This document shows positions 23,076 to 35,862 of a stretch of 64,000 bases of DNA, piece after piece. Position 1 is the stretch's first letter; each line of letters starts with the position of its first letter. The stretch comes from Plazaster borealis (taxonomy: Eukaryota > Echinodermata > Asteroidea > Forcipulatida > Labidiasteridae), in assembly GCA_021014325.1 (NCBI GenBank), contig CM037470.1:2976001-3040000 (forward strand), read 5' to 3'. Made by a program: the position numbers and the translations under genes. The notes below the pieces were generated by a model, which saw only the letters and a list, made by a program, of their open reading frames with translations, was not told where the DNA came from and made no database searches.

Positions 23076-25518
23076 CATTTGTTCTTCCGTGACTGCCGAC
23101 AAAAAACGAGAGCCAGTGGTGAACATTTCAAAAGCTGTCAGGCAGACTTTGTTTTAACAAACTCACACGTTCAAACGATGGTCGGCCGACCATCGCTTCA
23201 AAATGATACAAATACAATAGTAATGTTGTCGTACTGATGAAATAACACCCGGCAAACAATGTCAGTATATACTTGTGAAAATATATGTACTTTCGGTCAA
23301 GGAAGTTGTTAGTATAGAAAGTACTTTTTTGTTCTTGTATGCAAATGGTGTAATCCACCTCTCACATTAATGTTATCGTTCCATCTGATAGATGATCTAG
23401 GAAGTTAAGTTCATTTATGGAGTTCATTTATTTCCGGCTGTTTATTACTTTCGGTTGTTCGTCTTTAGTATTGTGCTTCATTCTGGCTTCGACTTTATTT
23501 AGGTGTTCGGGCATATAGCCCGAACAACTCATTGTTTTTGTTCTGTTTTTTATTTTATTTTTTAGTTTTGCTTATTCTTCTCCCCAGCTTTGTCCGCAAG
23601 CAAACGCATACTTGCGAACCTTTGATCAACTTGAAACTTCATGTGAAGTTAGAACATAACTAGCAGAAGCTGAGTATCTTTTTTATAAATATAGTTGTAT
23701 TGATTATTATTATATATTTGTTCAGTTCGCCTGGTTGGTGGTGCTGCTTTTGTTTGACTAATTTGGGGGTTTAAGTAACGGTGGTTTTTTGATATAAATT
23801 TGTAATAATTATTTTACTTGCCTTTTGTTTGTTTGTACTTTTCACTAAAATTTTATATTTCTGGGAATCATCTTTTTTGATGACAGTTATTTTGACTTTT
23901 GCCTTTCCTTGGACGTAGCTTCTGCTCGTAATTTTGTATTGCCCAAAGATTTAAAATTAAAATAATTAAAAATAAAAAACCCTAAAAAAACTGGGAATTT
24001 AAGGTTCAAAACGCAAACAAAAAATCGGGCACTGAAAGAGTTAAGAAGAGGGTATGAGGCGGAATGTAATGATTGTATGAAACATCAGTTTACCTCAAAG
24101 AACGTGTACCACTTATACTATTACAGTGTTTATAAATTATATATCGTGTATAAGCCGCGAATTTGAACTACGAGACAGTACCAAATGTGAATGTATTACT
24201 TCAATTTGTCGAATAATGGCAAATTAGTGTCTAATGAGAATGTTAAAATCATTTGGATATTTTTGTCATAGCCTGACGTCATTATGTGTTGAATATTTTG
24301 ATAAATTGAAGGATTCGTTTAACCAAATTCGTACATTTCTTCTTGATACAAATTTATTTCATGTTAATTTGACAGTCTTCCTAGTCAATTTCCAAACTCG
24401 TTTTGTTATATTAACTGAACTCTTAATAAATAAAGAAATCAAAACAAAAATATAAAACTGTGTTGCTACAGTTTGTTCCCATCTTTCTACTGAAGACAAT
24501 CGGGTATACCAATCGAAACGTCGAGTTTTACACGTGCACAGTTTCTCTTTCAGAGCATAGTGTCAGTGTCAATGCGGTGTAACTGTAAATCGAGACTACA
24601 CACATTAAGTTATGAGTGTGCAGCCCTACTGCTAGTGTTGTGGTTTGGGGTTGAAAGCACCGTATCCAAACATGGAGGTGATGGAAAAATACCCCCATTA
24701 TCGGAATAACAAGGAACAAGACGAGACTATTATCAAAAAGAAGATCCCGTACTTAATAATGTTTGGCCCCGTATACCAAGGGCATCTTTTTAGGAATTTC
24801 CACCTTCCCGGAGTCATTTAAGACAACTTTACGTCCCATAATGGAGTACTGAGCTTCTGCATGCCATGTTTTTTTATTAGCAGATAAAGTGCAGAAGCGT
24901 TTTGTAAATATTCTTATTAATAGTAATTATTACCGTATACTAGTTTTCTTATTAATTTGTTTTTGACCAAGGGCTTGTGGAAGACACATTTTTCTGATGA
25001 CAGTTTAAACAAAATTGTACTTCCCTGGACTACTCCTGGTCAAGATGTTTTTAGTGTCCGAAGATTTAAAAATAAAAATAAAATATATACATCTTGTTGG
25101 AGAAGGGTAGCCTGAATATCTAACGTCACACTTCGAGCCTCGTTATTAACGCCATACCGACCTTGCGCGCCTGGCAGGATCCTGCCTGATGTACCTTTGA
25201 CCTCGCAACCCATTCACACGGAGATTCGTAGTCGACACGCACACTATACATAGCGTACACACATTACAAAGTGAATAAAATGCCATTACAATACACATTA
25301 TGCACGTGCAGCAGACGATCGGACCAATCATAACACAGATATGGAAAGCTTACATCAGTGCATGTTTATCCAATAAAATCATTGGGCATGTAAGACCGGA
25401 GCCTGTATTTTATCCTTGGGGGACCAGTCTAGGTTAAGGGTTGGGATCAACGTTCCCACCGTAGGTCTGATCTGTAGCCAGCTTCTGTTTTTTCTACAGA
25501 TATTTTCACGATAAATGT
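23076..25518. other. non-coding, AT-rich, no gene seen
   Basis: No supported ORF. TGATGACAGT followed by TGGAC-type blocks near 23880 and 25000 resemble each other weakly and could be old LINE 3' ends, but I cannot prove it. Confidence 0.5.
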
Positions 25519-25905
25519 GCCACCAGTGTGTCCGACCTGGGGTCGATTTCACAAAACTCTTCCTAACTTAGGACTAGTCCTAGGCAATGCTAAGAGATAG
25601 GACTATATAGTCTTAAGTTAGGACCAGTACTTAAGACTAGTCCTATCTCTTAGCATTGCCTAGGAATATAGTCCTAAGTTAGGAAGAGTTATGTGAAATC
25701 GACCCCTGGTTCCTCCCATCAGGGTGTTTTAGCGTGAAACCAGGTTTTTTGCTTGTTCTCACTCATACACTCTTGCTTTGCTGAGATGTAGAACAAAGAG
25801 CCATTCCAACAGCTATAGGCCTACTGCATCTCTTTGGAACTCCTTGCCTGGTGCATGTTTCCCTCCACCCTACAATCTAGACTGTTTTACAAGGATTGTC
25901 AATTC
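25519..25905 (+). pseudogene. LINE 3' remnant split by a MITE
   Basis: After removing 25541-25704, this matches the reverse complement of 30895-31108 and 46893-47100. The translation at 25782-25905 has RTKSHSNSYRPTASLWNSLP, the usual C-terminal end of a non-LTR RT. The upstream part reads CACCAGTGTGTCCGACCTGG then resumes after the MITE. Confidence 0.7.
25541..25704. mobile_element. fold-back MITE with 5-bp target duplication
   Basis: Nearly perfect palindrome starting GGTCGATTTCACAAA and ending TGTGAAATCGACC, with AGGACTAGTCCTA units inside. It is flanked by CCTGG on both sides (25536-25540 and 25705-25709). The uninterrupted LINE copy at about 31068 has a single CCTGG, confirming the insertion. 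Related termini occur at 34577 and 48499. Confidence 0.9.
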
Positions 25906-27235
25906 GTACCTCCAGCTCCCCGAGTTATTTTCATATTATATATTTTTTTCCTGCAGCCCCTTAACAAGAGTAGCTTTTAGCCTTGTTTTGGGCCAACTTG
26001 CGTATAACATTTGTTTTAAGATACTCGATTCTCGACTGACAATTTACTCATACAGTTCCTTTTTGCTTTCCTACTGTATACGTCCGTTATTGCAAGGAGA
26101 GGAGGAAAAAACCTCTGGAAGTAGCAAACATTATAGTTGTCTATGATGTGTCAATGTTTAAAAGATATAATACAATGCTGTCTAGAAAGTAGTAAAAAAC
26201 AACAACAATCAAACAAACAAACAAACAAACAAACAAACAAACACAACAAAACAAAAACCTTATGGCCTATACTTCATTTTGCAATATGTTTTTATATCAA
26301 GTACTTCGGTACTTGTACTCGGAGATCTAAGTAGATGGTCTCGGCTCACAGTCAGCTGTTGGACTCAGTTTATTAGAATACTTGGTACTCGGACACTTGT
26401 GTTAGTACTCGATGACCCAAGTACTCGTACTCCACTAGAGTACTACTCGGCCACCCTAGTACTTGACAGTACTTGAGACTCGACTGAAAAGTACTGAAAC
26501 ATTAACACTGCTTATTACCTGAGTATGTTTTTGTAATTTCCTTCACTTTCAAAATACAGAGTTTCGCAATGTATTGTCTGGAAATTGTGTCCTACGGGGA
26601 TTCCTAAAGTACGCGTAATATTGAAGTAAATATTATTTCCATTTATTTATTCCTTTTGTCATGATAGTGTTGGGGTAGGATCACGTCTGTGGAATTGTTC
26701 CACTGAATTTCACTTATTATATGTCCAACGGACATAGAAGCTGACGTCACTTCACGCCACGTTGAATCCAATACAAAAAGGCCATGTTATTGTAAACGTT
26801 GGATCACACTATAAAGGTAAGCGCACAACAACCATTGGGTTTGGAAGATTGTGTTAATAACTGCTCCAATTGCGGTATTCAAATTAACACACCTTATATC
26901 TAATTCCAACAAGATACATCCCTAATTTCTTCGATGTCTTATTTTTGTAAAGGTGCAAACTGCAGTCTTAACTTTTAGACAGAAATGGTACAGACATCGG
27001 GTTAAAAAAAACCCGCATGATTATTGACTATAACTATAGAGCAAGCTAGTCGAAACGTTGAGACAAATTAAGAAATCGCTCCGCGGCAGTGAACTTTATT
27101 AACGAGAAGTCCCCTCGATTCACTAAGCGAAAGTATAGTCCCGACCGATTTCCTACCTTCCGCCCAGGTAGTAGTTAAGAAGCAGGACAGTATATAGCAT
27201 TTGAGGCATTGCATGGTGAGGTATCAATATATATT
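25906..27235. other. non-coding; simple repeats
   Basis: A (CAAA)n microsatellite lies at about 26208-26245. Degenerate GTACTCGG/AGTACTTG repeats fill 26296-26500. No gene was seen. Confidence 0.55.
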
Positions 27236-27475
27236 TGGTTTGCGGTAACACCATGTGTATATCTACTTGCTAGGTAGATTTTGTTCTTTGAGAACTTGTC
27301 TTGCTTATTATTCTACTGCCGCAGAAGCAGGACAGTTCTTTTCAGAATTTGTATAGTCTCCCGAATTCCGAAAATCTACAATCTGCGGTAGCAGAATACA
27401 TAGCACGACAAGTTCTCCTAGAATAAAAATCTACATAACAAAGCAGATACACATGGCGTTAATGCAAGCCATTAA
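27236..27475. mobile_element. fold-back element upstream of TRIM copy 1
   Basis: The left part has GCGGTAACACCATGTGTATA and GAACTTGTC; the right part contains the inverted GACAAGTTCTC and ATACACATGGCGTTAATGC. Central segments TTCTACTGCCGCAGAAG and CTGCGGTAGCAGAA are also complementary. A fragment with the same terminal motif is at about 34722. Confidence 0.6.
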
Positions 27476-27757
27476 CAATGGTTATTGAAGATTAAAAATC
27501 AACAATTTACCTACTTTTGGTCACAGATTTGCGCCTTTTATTAGCGGTATTTTGGTATAGTTTTGGACCTATGTTTATGTTGTTATGTGACGTGTCCACT
27601 TAAAGAACTTTTAGAAGCATTTTTGTAATTACTAAGAATTAAGTTTCTAGCCGCTCTGTACCACAGAAAATGAAGACAATTTTAGACATGCTAAAAGGTG
27701 TGCTGTTTATTTAAAATCTCATCGCTAATTACAATTTCTTCTTTTGCTCTAGGTAAA

Positions 27758-29915
27758 ATGGCCAGTGTATCTGACGTACTGGGGGAAATCGGTAAATACT
27801 TTTTGGAATGTAATATTTGTATGGAGCGATACACAAATCCAAAAAAATTAGATTGTGTTCACAGCTTCTGTGAAAAATGTTTGGTCGAATACTTCGGCAA
27901 CGATAAGGTAAAGCCTTGTCCAGTGTGTCGACAAGAGACAACTCTTCCAGTGCCAGGGGGTGTCAGTGGCATTAAAACTAATGGGTTCCTAATAACACTG
28001 AGGGACAAAATCGAGCTCCACGAGAAGGTTGCCAAAACATCAAACGAAGCACAACGTACGTGTGAATTATGTACTGAGAACGAGGTTACACATCACTGTT
28101 TAAACTGCTCTCAGAGTATCTGCCAGGGCTGCATGAAAATTCACAAGCGAAGCAAAGTTTCGGCCGATCACACTGTCGGAACCATGGAAGATATTCGCAT
28201 GGGAAAGGTTACTCTACCGGAAGTACAAAAGGTGTACACATGCACCAAACACAAGGGTGAGACCAATCGATTCTACTGTGAGACATGTCATGTCTTGATC
28301 TGCCGTGGCTGTACTGTTGTAGATCATTGCAAACCTGAGCATCAGTATACCAGTCGTGCGGCGGCTTCCTCCAAATACAAGAAAGTTTTGAAAGAATTAT
28401 TTCCGAAGATCACCAATGAAATCGAAAATGTTGAAGGATTTTTAGAGGGGGCATGCTCAGCTCAGAAATCTTTTGAAAAGAAAGTTTCACATACAGTGCG
28501 GGGGGTAAAGAAGGGAGCAGATCTGCTGAGAGCCAAGGTAAAAGCTGAAGAGGACCGAATTCTTGGAGAAATCCGAGTCCTAAAGGAGGATCGTAGCACA
28601 GCATTTGAAGGACACATAAAATCAATGAAATCTTTGCTTCAGAGGAAGCAGAATACGTTGACCATCGCAAGAGATGTCACTGACAAAGGCTCAGATAGCG
28701 ACTTTCTGTCTTTATTTCCAATCATCAACAAAGATTTGACCTTCTTAAGAAGTTATGTCCCACCTGATATTGACGCCAAGTTCAACTATCAGCTACTCGA
28801 TCAGACTGGGTCCATCATTAAACTTGGCAAACTGCATGTCGGAAGTACCAAGTGGGAGCTGCGTCGTGAAATCGATGCGGGGACAAACATCGGGTCGGTT
28901 TCTGATATAGCAGCTCTGCAAGGTGACAAACTGGCAGCAACTACCACTCTTGGACAATTGTTCATCTTCAACATTGCCGGTGGATTTGAGGAAACTATTC
29001 AAGCGAGCGAAAGTAAGTGTTCCGATGAACAACAGGTTATTTCACTTTCACAATTGCGGTGTAGGCATGTGTTGTTAGCTGGAAGGTTCTTTGAGACTGA
29101 GACGCAATGACATTGTAATTAATAGAATTTCTTGACCAAAGTCGTGACGGAAAAAAGAGTGAACATATATACATGTACCAACATGAAGTATGAAGAACAC
29201 TTCGATAAAAATATGGGCTAATATTTTGATGGTCAAAATGGTACATTATAGTCTGCTCCCGGCTGCGTTTGATTGCTGATCGAATCGCCAATTTGTATTT
29301 TTTTTACTCAGCACGCTACAACAATTCACTGAACTGACAGGCAAAAAGCAAAAAGTTTATTGTTCATTAAGATTTCATTAAATCATTAAATATGATGTTT
29401 TTAAATTTATTTCTCATTTCAGGTTCTTGTGGTGTTGCATCGCATCATTATCGCTTACTGGTTGTTGATGACAACGAGTATGTCACGATCTACAATGAAA
29501 ATTTAACGGTAGACTCTAAGTTCAGATGCGGAGCCCCTGAAAGGGCAGGTATGCAACAAATGAGAAGGTAAATTATTAAAATAATTTCGTTCCCCTCGAA
29601 ATGGTATTTCGACCCATCGAAATGTAATTTCGAGGGAACGAAATCTCATTTTGAGGGGAACGAAATAGTATTTTGATGGGAAGAAATATGTAAGTGGCTA
29701 CAGAGGCCTCGATTACAATTATATTTCCAAGTATCATTAGAAGATCGCCGTAGAACTAATAGCCTTTTAACAGTGTGTTTGTTTGTTTGTTTGTTTGTTT
29801 GTTTGTTTGTTTTGTGTCGCTGTCGCTTTCGCTGTCGCTGTCGCTGTCGCTTTTGCTGCTGTCGCTGCTGCCGCTGCCGCCGCCGCCGCGGCCGCCGCCG
29901 CCGTTGCCGTTGCCG

Positions 29916-29989
<74 letters not shown>

Positions 29990-30710
29990 GCTGTTGTTGT
30001 TGTTGTTGTTGTTGCTGTTGTTTTTGTTGTTGTTTCGGTGGGGTACAGAAATTGTTCTTTATAATTTAATTAGGCCAACGTTTCATTGTATTGTTTCAAG
30101 CGGAGTGAGAAGAGAATGAAATAATATTTCGAGGGAAAGAAATAATTTACTTTTTTGTGTGTAACCATTTCAATTTCTTTTAAACTGTCCCTTTAGAACA
30201 AACTACGGTAAACTGCCTCGAATACACACGTGTATTTGTACGAAGAAAGACGGCACTGTTCTGGTGGGACATTCAAGCAAGAACGTGATAACCTTATACC
30301 GTCATTATGATGAGCAAATATACACTACCCGTATATTATCACTGCAGAAGACACTACGGTTCTTGGCCACTGACTCCAATGACAGAGTGGTTATCAGTGG
30401 CTACGATGATAACCAAGTTACTGTTATCGATGACCAAGGTGTTGTTACCCTAGTCGCCATCAAACCAACCATGAACGGTCAGCCTGTTGGCTACTGCAGT
30501 GGCGTATGCTGCGACGGCTCCGATATCTACGTTGCAGTTTGCCACCTTGATTCGGGTTCGGGTCATATCCATCGTTATGATGGTGATGGGAGGTTCATCT
30601 CCTGTATTGTTCAGGGTCTGCATCAACCAGCAGGAATCACATTCACGGAAGATGGTCAGGATCTAGCAGTAGCAGACTATAACAGAGTGAAAATTTACCA
30701 TAAGGTATAA
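27758..30710 (+). CDS. TRIM protein copy 1 (RING, two B-boxes, coiled coil, NHL-like C-terminus), 3 coding exons
   Basis: Exons 27758-29012, 29423-29567 and 30197-30710 (GT-AG, phases 1 and 2) give 637 residues. Residues 18-57 form a C3HC4 RING (C18, C21, C33, H35, C38, C41, C54, C57), which in this family recruits an E2 for ubiquitin transfer. B-box 1 lies at about 102-146 and B-box 2 at about 162-195 (CxxH...CxxC...H pattern). A coiled coil (about 200-330) would support dimerisation. Exons 2 and 3 code a beta-propeller-like region with repeated VIDDQG, YVAVCHLD, HRYDGDGRF and GLHQPAGITFTEDG segments, resembling NHL repeats. The start was chosen because TGCTCTAG is a good acceptor 5 bp upstream and the MASxSDVL start is conserved in copy 2. 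The likely role is a cytoplasmic E3 ligase, possibly in innate immunity; the substrate is unknown. Confidence 0.88.
29580..29690. repeat. GGAACGAAAT hairpin repeats in TRIM intron 2
   Basis: Alternating ATTTCGTTCCCCTCGAAAT and inverted ATTTCGAGGGAACGAAAT segments form potential hairpins. The same block is present in copy 2 at about 45760-45855, so it predates the gene duplication. Confidence 0.6.
29776..30034. repeat. compound microsatellite (GTTT)n-(GCTGTC)n-(GCC)n-(GTT)n in TRIM intron 2
   Basis: GTTT tetramers, then GCTGTC hexamers, then GCC and a long GTT tract. Three overlapping poly-Cys/poly-Leu/poly-Val ORFs arise from it and are not genes. Copy 2 has a shorter version at 45943-46090. 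Confidence 0.95.
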
Positions 30711-30894
30711 TTTCGTCCACTGCATTTCCTAATCAGTCGGATAGAATTAATATAATTATTTTAATGCAAGTTCGCCCCAAACAATGCTAAAAAGCGTCTC
30801 TTGGTATAAGGAGCTATAAGAAGGATGCACATAACTGGGGGGGGGGCTGAAGGTAGGAAATGATAGGTCATAGGCCTACTCCTCTTAAAACAGG

Positions 30895-31108
30895 TTAGAT
30901 TGTAGGATGGAGGGAAACATGCACCAGGCAAGGAGTTCCAAAAAGTTGCAACATAGGCCTACGTGTGGACAAAAAACCGTTGGAATGGCTCTTTCTCAGC
31001 AAAGCAAGAATGTATGGGTGAGAACAAACAGAAAGCCTGGTTTCACGCAGAAACATCCCGATGGGAGGAACCAGGTCGGACACACTGGTGGCACATTGTC
31101 TGGTCTTC
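30895..31108 (-). pseudogene. LINE 3' remnant in TRIM copy 1 flank
   Basis: The minus strand matches 25519-25905 (without the MITE) and 46893-47100. It holds only the extreme end of a non-LTR RT and is shared by both TRIM flanks, so it was present before the duplication. Confidence 0.65.
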
Positions 31109-32532
31109 AATAAGTTAATATTATTATTAATAGTTATGATTGTCTATCGTTGGAAATAATGACTAAAAAGATTATGCATTTTAAAATTTCCTTGTTAAAC
31201 CAAACAATTGGTATTTTTTAAGAAATGTCTTCTTATTTCCATTCCAGTGTTGTTACTATAATCACAATATTCCAGACACTTGGTTTAATTTTTTACAATT
31301 TAAAAATTTAATACAGACACTTTGAGCTTGTATTGTAAATTAATTGTGGTACATTACACATGATGCATTTGAGTGCATTGTCGCATAATACATTCGCGGT
31401 GAAATCATGCAATTAGTAGTTTTGTAAAAGATATCGTCTCATTTCCATTCTAGTTATTCTTTACTATAATCACAATATTACAGACACTCGGTTAAAGTGT
31501 TTTCATTTTTAACAATTTATAAAGTGTCCAGACACTTTCAGCTTGCAATGTAAACATTTGTGATTCCACAAATATTTGATGCATTTGAGTGCATTGTCGC
31601 AGAATATATTCATGAGGTGAAATCTGGACTATTCCACATGAGTTCAAGCTGAGTGAATTATGAAAAAAGCAAGATTTCACCGAATGACTATCAGCGATAA
31701 CGCCCTCACGAAATGCATTCAATACACTGTAAAAACTTCCAGGTCATAAGTGACCCGGATTCCGAGTCCTGGGGGGGGGGGGGCTGACTCCTTTCGGGTC
31801 AGGCTGACCCAGGAGTGAGTCAGCCCCCCCCCCACTCGGATTCTGCGTCATTTTGACCCATTTATGGTGATTTTGAATTATAAGTTAACATTTTAAATAT
31901 AAGTTCAATTATTCATGTATACTATATTCTTTATACGAAATAAGTTCTAAATACTCAGAGTTACCCGTACGATACAATAGTGATAAAAATAAACATGCCG
32001 AGTGTGAATCGTTTTGAGAAAAGGGACTCACTCCGAAAACTTCTTCGTAGTAAATTGTAAATTTTTATTTCATCACTTAATGACACATTAATATGTATTA
32101 ATCTCCATCGTTGGAAATAATGACTAAAAAGAGTATGCAATATTTAAATATTCCTAGTTAAATCAAACAATTGGTATTTTGTAAGAAATGTCTTCTCATT
32201 TCCATTCTAATTGTAATTTAATCACAATATTCAAGATACTTGGTTTCATTTTTTTTTAAATTATAAAACACAGAACCTTTAAGCTTGCATTTTATATTAA
32301 TTGTAGTATATTACACAAGTAGGCTATTTGATGTATTTGAGTGCACTGGAATTGTTGCATAATATATTCACGAGGTGAAAACAAATAATTAGTATTTTGT
32401 GAGAAGTGTCTTCTAACTTCCATTCTAGTATTGTTACCTATGATCAAAATACTCCAGAAACTTGTAATAAGTAATAATAAAAAAGCGTTTGCTGACAACT
32501 AAGCAATAGTAAAATGGGAGTGAGAAGGCAAA

Positions 32533-33228
32533 CTATGTCAAATATCGGGAGAGGAGAGCTCTTTTATAGGCGCGTTTAAATCGACCCACAGATGATTGTG
32601 ATCTAATCGACTGGCTTAAACCATTCCAAAGACGCGGCCCAAAGAAACAAAGTGTTTTTCAGTGGAATGATGAGCGGGTGAATGGCACATAAAGGTGTGA
32701 TTTGTTATGTGATCTGGTGGAATACCAATGAGTGTCACGGACAGAGGTAAAGAATGAACAAAAGGAGGTGGGTAAAAGGTTGTGGGTAAATTTGTACATG
32801 AAAATACCCGTATGAAATTGATTAATTTCTGCAAGTGCTAGTGAGTGTAATTGTGCGAAAAGAGGTGCGGTGTGCTCTCGGGGATGCGAGGAAGTGCAAA
32901 TCCTGATGGCCCTTTTTTGAGTGGTTATTAGTGAATGGAGTTTGGTTTTAGAAACTTTTGCCCAAATGATATTACAATAGTTAAGATATGGAAGAATGAG
33001 GGCATTATAAAGTAATACCAAAGATTTGGGAGGAAGAAAAGCACGAAGTCTAGACATAACACCAGTGTTGTGGGAAATGGTTTTAGTAATGGAATAGATG
33101 TGTTCAGACCAGGAGAGTTGATCATCAATAATAACACCTAAAAAGTTGGTGGAGTGAACTTGAAGGATAGGATTATTGTCGATGCGAAGAATAATATCTT
33201 CTGAAAAGTGAGAGGATTTGCTTAACAA
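32533..33228 (-). pseudogene. non-LTR retrotransposon RT, C-terminal fragment
   Basis: The minus-strand ORF of 189 codons contains FLGVIIDDQLSWSEHI, LYNALILPYLNYCNIIW and QKRAIRICTSS, the conserved region after the palm of LINE reverse transcriptases. An in-frame TGA at about 32659 interrupts it, after which the same frame continues for 40-odd codons (GPRLWNGLSQSI, RAYKRALL) to a stop near 32533. The catalytic part is missing: this is a 5'-truncated, decayed insertion. Flanking sequence resumes at ACAATTTATAAAGTGTTCAG, as in the undisturbed block at 31510, which supports insertion into the duplicated flank. Confidence 0.85.
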
Positions 33229-33417
33229 TTTATAAAGTGTTCAGACACTTTCAGCTTACAATGTAAATAATTGTTGTTACACACAAAAATTTGAGTTGCA
33301 TTGTCGCAGAATATTGTGTTCACGAGGTGAAATCTGGACTATTCCCCAAGTTGAAGTTGAGTGAGTTGTGGAAAAGCCAGATTTCTGCGACAACGCACGC
33401 ACGAAATGCAGCCAATA

Positions 33418-33537
33418 CACTCTAAAAAAATTCCGGGTAAAAATTGAGCCGGATTCCGAGTTTCTGGGGACCAGACTTAGTCAGACAGTTTCCTTTGATT
33501 TTTAACTCGGATTCTGCCTCATTTTGACCCTCTTCAT
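33418..33537. repeat. TA-element terminal fragment
   Basis: CACTCTAAAAAAATTCCGGG resembles the ends of the element at 35863. Similar fragments are at 31728-31870 and 48112-48250, two of which carry a long G run followed by its C-rich complement. Confidence 0.6.
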
Positions 33538-33546
33538 GGTCATGCT

Positions 33547-33965
33547 TAGACCCAGTTACTGGGGCGCTGCACTCCTTTTTCGAAATTTTGACATCATCGG
33601 TCGTACTAGCGCCCCAGCTTACGGTTGTATTTTGCACGAGGGATCTTCATCCAACTCTCGGTTGGATTTTAAAAGGGTGCTCTGCCTCAACCGTGACGAG
33701 TACGCGGTTTGATGAGGTAGGGTAGGGCACCCGTCGATTAGAAGGGGCCTTGCCTAAACCGTGATAAGAGCGCGGTTGAGGCAGGACACCTGTCCAATTT
33801 TAGACGGGTGTCCTGCCCCAACCGCCCTGTTATCAAGGTTGAGGCAAGGCACCCGTCTAAATTGAAGATCCCTCGGGGAAAATACTTCGATACGCTGGGG
33901 CGCTAGTACGACCTATGATGTCAAAATTTCGGAAAAGGAGTACAGCACCCCAGTAACTGGGTCTA
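33547..33965. mobile_element. Mutator-like MITE with 9-bp target duplication
   Basis: Terminal inverted repeats of roughly 100 bp, starting TAGACCCAGTTACTGGGG. Flanks are GGTCATGCT (33538-33546) and GGTCATACT (33966-33974), a 9-bp duplication with one mismatch. The undisturbed site is visible in the duplicate at about 48255 (CATGGTCATTTTG). The interior repeats CACCCGTC and CCTCAACC motifs in both orientations. Long TIRs plus a 9-bp duplication suggest the Mutator superfamily. Confidence 0.75.
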
Positions 33966-34163
33966 GGTCATACTCTAAATTAACATTTTTAATATAATAA
34001 GTTCTAGTTATTCATTTATACTTTACTCTATATTAAATATTTTCAAACTACTCAGTTACGATAAAATACGGATAAAAAAATTAATATGCCAAGTGTGAAT
34101 TGTTTTGAGAAAAGGGACTCGCTCAAAAAACTTCTTCTCAGAATTGTAAATATTTCATCATCA

Positions 34164-34535
34164 CTTAAGGCACGGTATTATTTTGGTATTAACTTCGCAC
34201 GTTAATGGCCATAAAAACTTACTTGGTAAAGAGCTCTGGAGAGCTGTTGTTATTATAAAAGATTGTTAAAAACGACCCCCTTTGAAGCAATGAAGCTGTA
34301 GGGAAATTTTTCCCCAAAAATTTGATCTAAGAAAGGCTTCAGGCACGAAAAGCCTTTCCCAGGCATCTGAAAGCACCCAATTCTATGCAACAAGGGTGTT
34401 TCATTATTTTTTTGCAACTTCGATGACCAATTGAGCCCAAATTTTCACAGGTTTGTTATGTAATGCATATGTTGGGGCACACCAAGTGCGGATACTGGTC
34501 TTTGACGTTCACCCAAAATAAACTCTGCCTTTAAA
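34164..34535. mobile_element. TTAA-type MITE, copy 4 (diverged)
   Basis: It starts TTAAGGCACGG and ends CTGCCTTTAA, with the family interior (ACTTACTTGGTAAAGAG, GACCAATTGAGCCCAAAT). It is more diverged than copies 3 and 5. Confidence 0.8.
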
Positions 34536-34569
34536 ATGACAAATTATTATATTTTGTACCTATAGCAAC

Positions 34570-35120
34570 GAGCAGGGTCCGATTTCACAAAGAGATAAGA
34601 TTGATCTGAAGTGACTGCTAAGCAAAGTATGATGTCAAATCACTATGGTGATACTGAAAACTCATCTTAAGATGAGTCTTAAGTACAATTTGAAACTTTG
34701 TATGGTGGGAGTCGATCAAGTGAGGTTTGCGGTGTCACCATGTACATAATTTTCTTTATGAGTTATACTAGTTCTAAGATAAGTCTTACATATATAATAT
34801 AGAGCCCGAGTCAATTAGTTTAGTTTGCTTCCGCGTTTAATTATTGGGCTGCTATCTGTACACTTTAAGTAATTTGTAAAATCGTATTTTAAGTATTTGA
34901 ATTCGCCTATATAGGTTTTGTAGTTTTTGTTGTGTGGCGCTTTGGGGTATTTTACATATGATTATTACATATCCACAATTAGTTTCTCCAGGCTCACAAA
35001 TGCGGATTAAGCCCAAATTTTCACAGGTTTGTTATTTTATGTTCATGGGTGATCACACAAAACATAAATACTGTCTGCGACAATTTTGTCGGCTTTACCA
35101 ATCCTGTGTAATACCTTTAA
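34570..35120. repeat. fragments of two other MITE families
   Basis: 34575-34690 starts GGTCCGATTTCACAAAGAGA, related to the CCTGG-flanked element; its duplicate at 48499-48628 has both ends. 35003-35120 (GCCCAAATTTTCACAGGTTT to TAATACCTTTAA) matches 48818-48905 and, inverted, 4181-4280. Confidence 0.6.
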
Positions 35121-35862
35121 TGATTGTTCATAATAACCGAAAACGGCGCACTATTATTTGTTAGTCTTTATTGTTAATAATAATTGTGAAGCTCGTATTT
35201 CAATACCAAGACAATACCAGGGCGTTTTTGAGCATATGGGAGCCACCCTAAGCGTGTGATTTTGTTTCATGAAGCAATTTCCCTTTTCCGGGGTTGACTT
35301 GTGATTCGATCGTCCCCTGCGTGACACCATCAAAAGCAAATCACACCGTGCGGCCATCGGTCAGTAGGCTACAGTCCGTTTTTAATTAGCATGTAATTAA
35401 TTTTTTGTGGAGAACCCAATCAATTTCAAATGGCCCAAACCATTAGATAGGGACCCTACTCAATTCATCTAAACAAAAAAACAGGTCACTGCTTACAGCC
35501 ATTTTACAAGTATACAGAAAAAGCCATCTGGAAACCATGATTCATTTCACCCATTAGTGGCTATTGACCCCAAGGTCAAGCAACTGCTGTGCAATTCCTA
35601 TGGGAATTCCGGGACAGCTGGTCATTGATGGATTTTCTTTTGGTAAAAAAGACCCCGGATGGTAACAAGACATTTACCATGCTATTTGGCTAGGTGTAGA
35701 TGGGATATGTGGAATTTTTTAGATTAAAAAAAATAAAAATGGCGGATTACTGATTAATTAATTAAAAACAAACTGTGGACTGCAGTTCGATGGCATCACG
35801 CAGGGTTAAGTCTCTAGGATAACGTTTGAACTTAAAAGTTGTTTGTGAATCATCTGGCAAGT
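35121..35862. other. non-coding, no gene seen
   Basis: AT-rich flank without supported ORF. Part of it (35265-35300 and 35805-35840) aligns with 48990-49075 in the other TRIM flank. Confidence 0.5.

Noticed and set aside
29773..30119. Overlapping poly-Cys, poly-Leu and poly-Val ORFs
   Set aside because: They are translations of a compound microsatellite in TRIM intron 2, open in all three frames.
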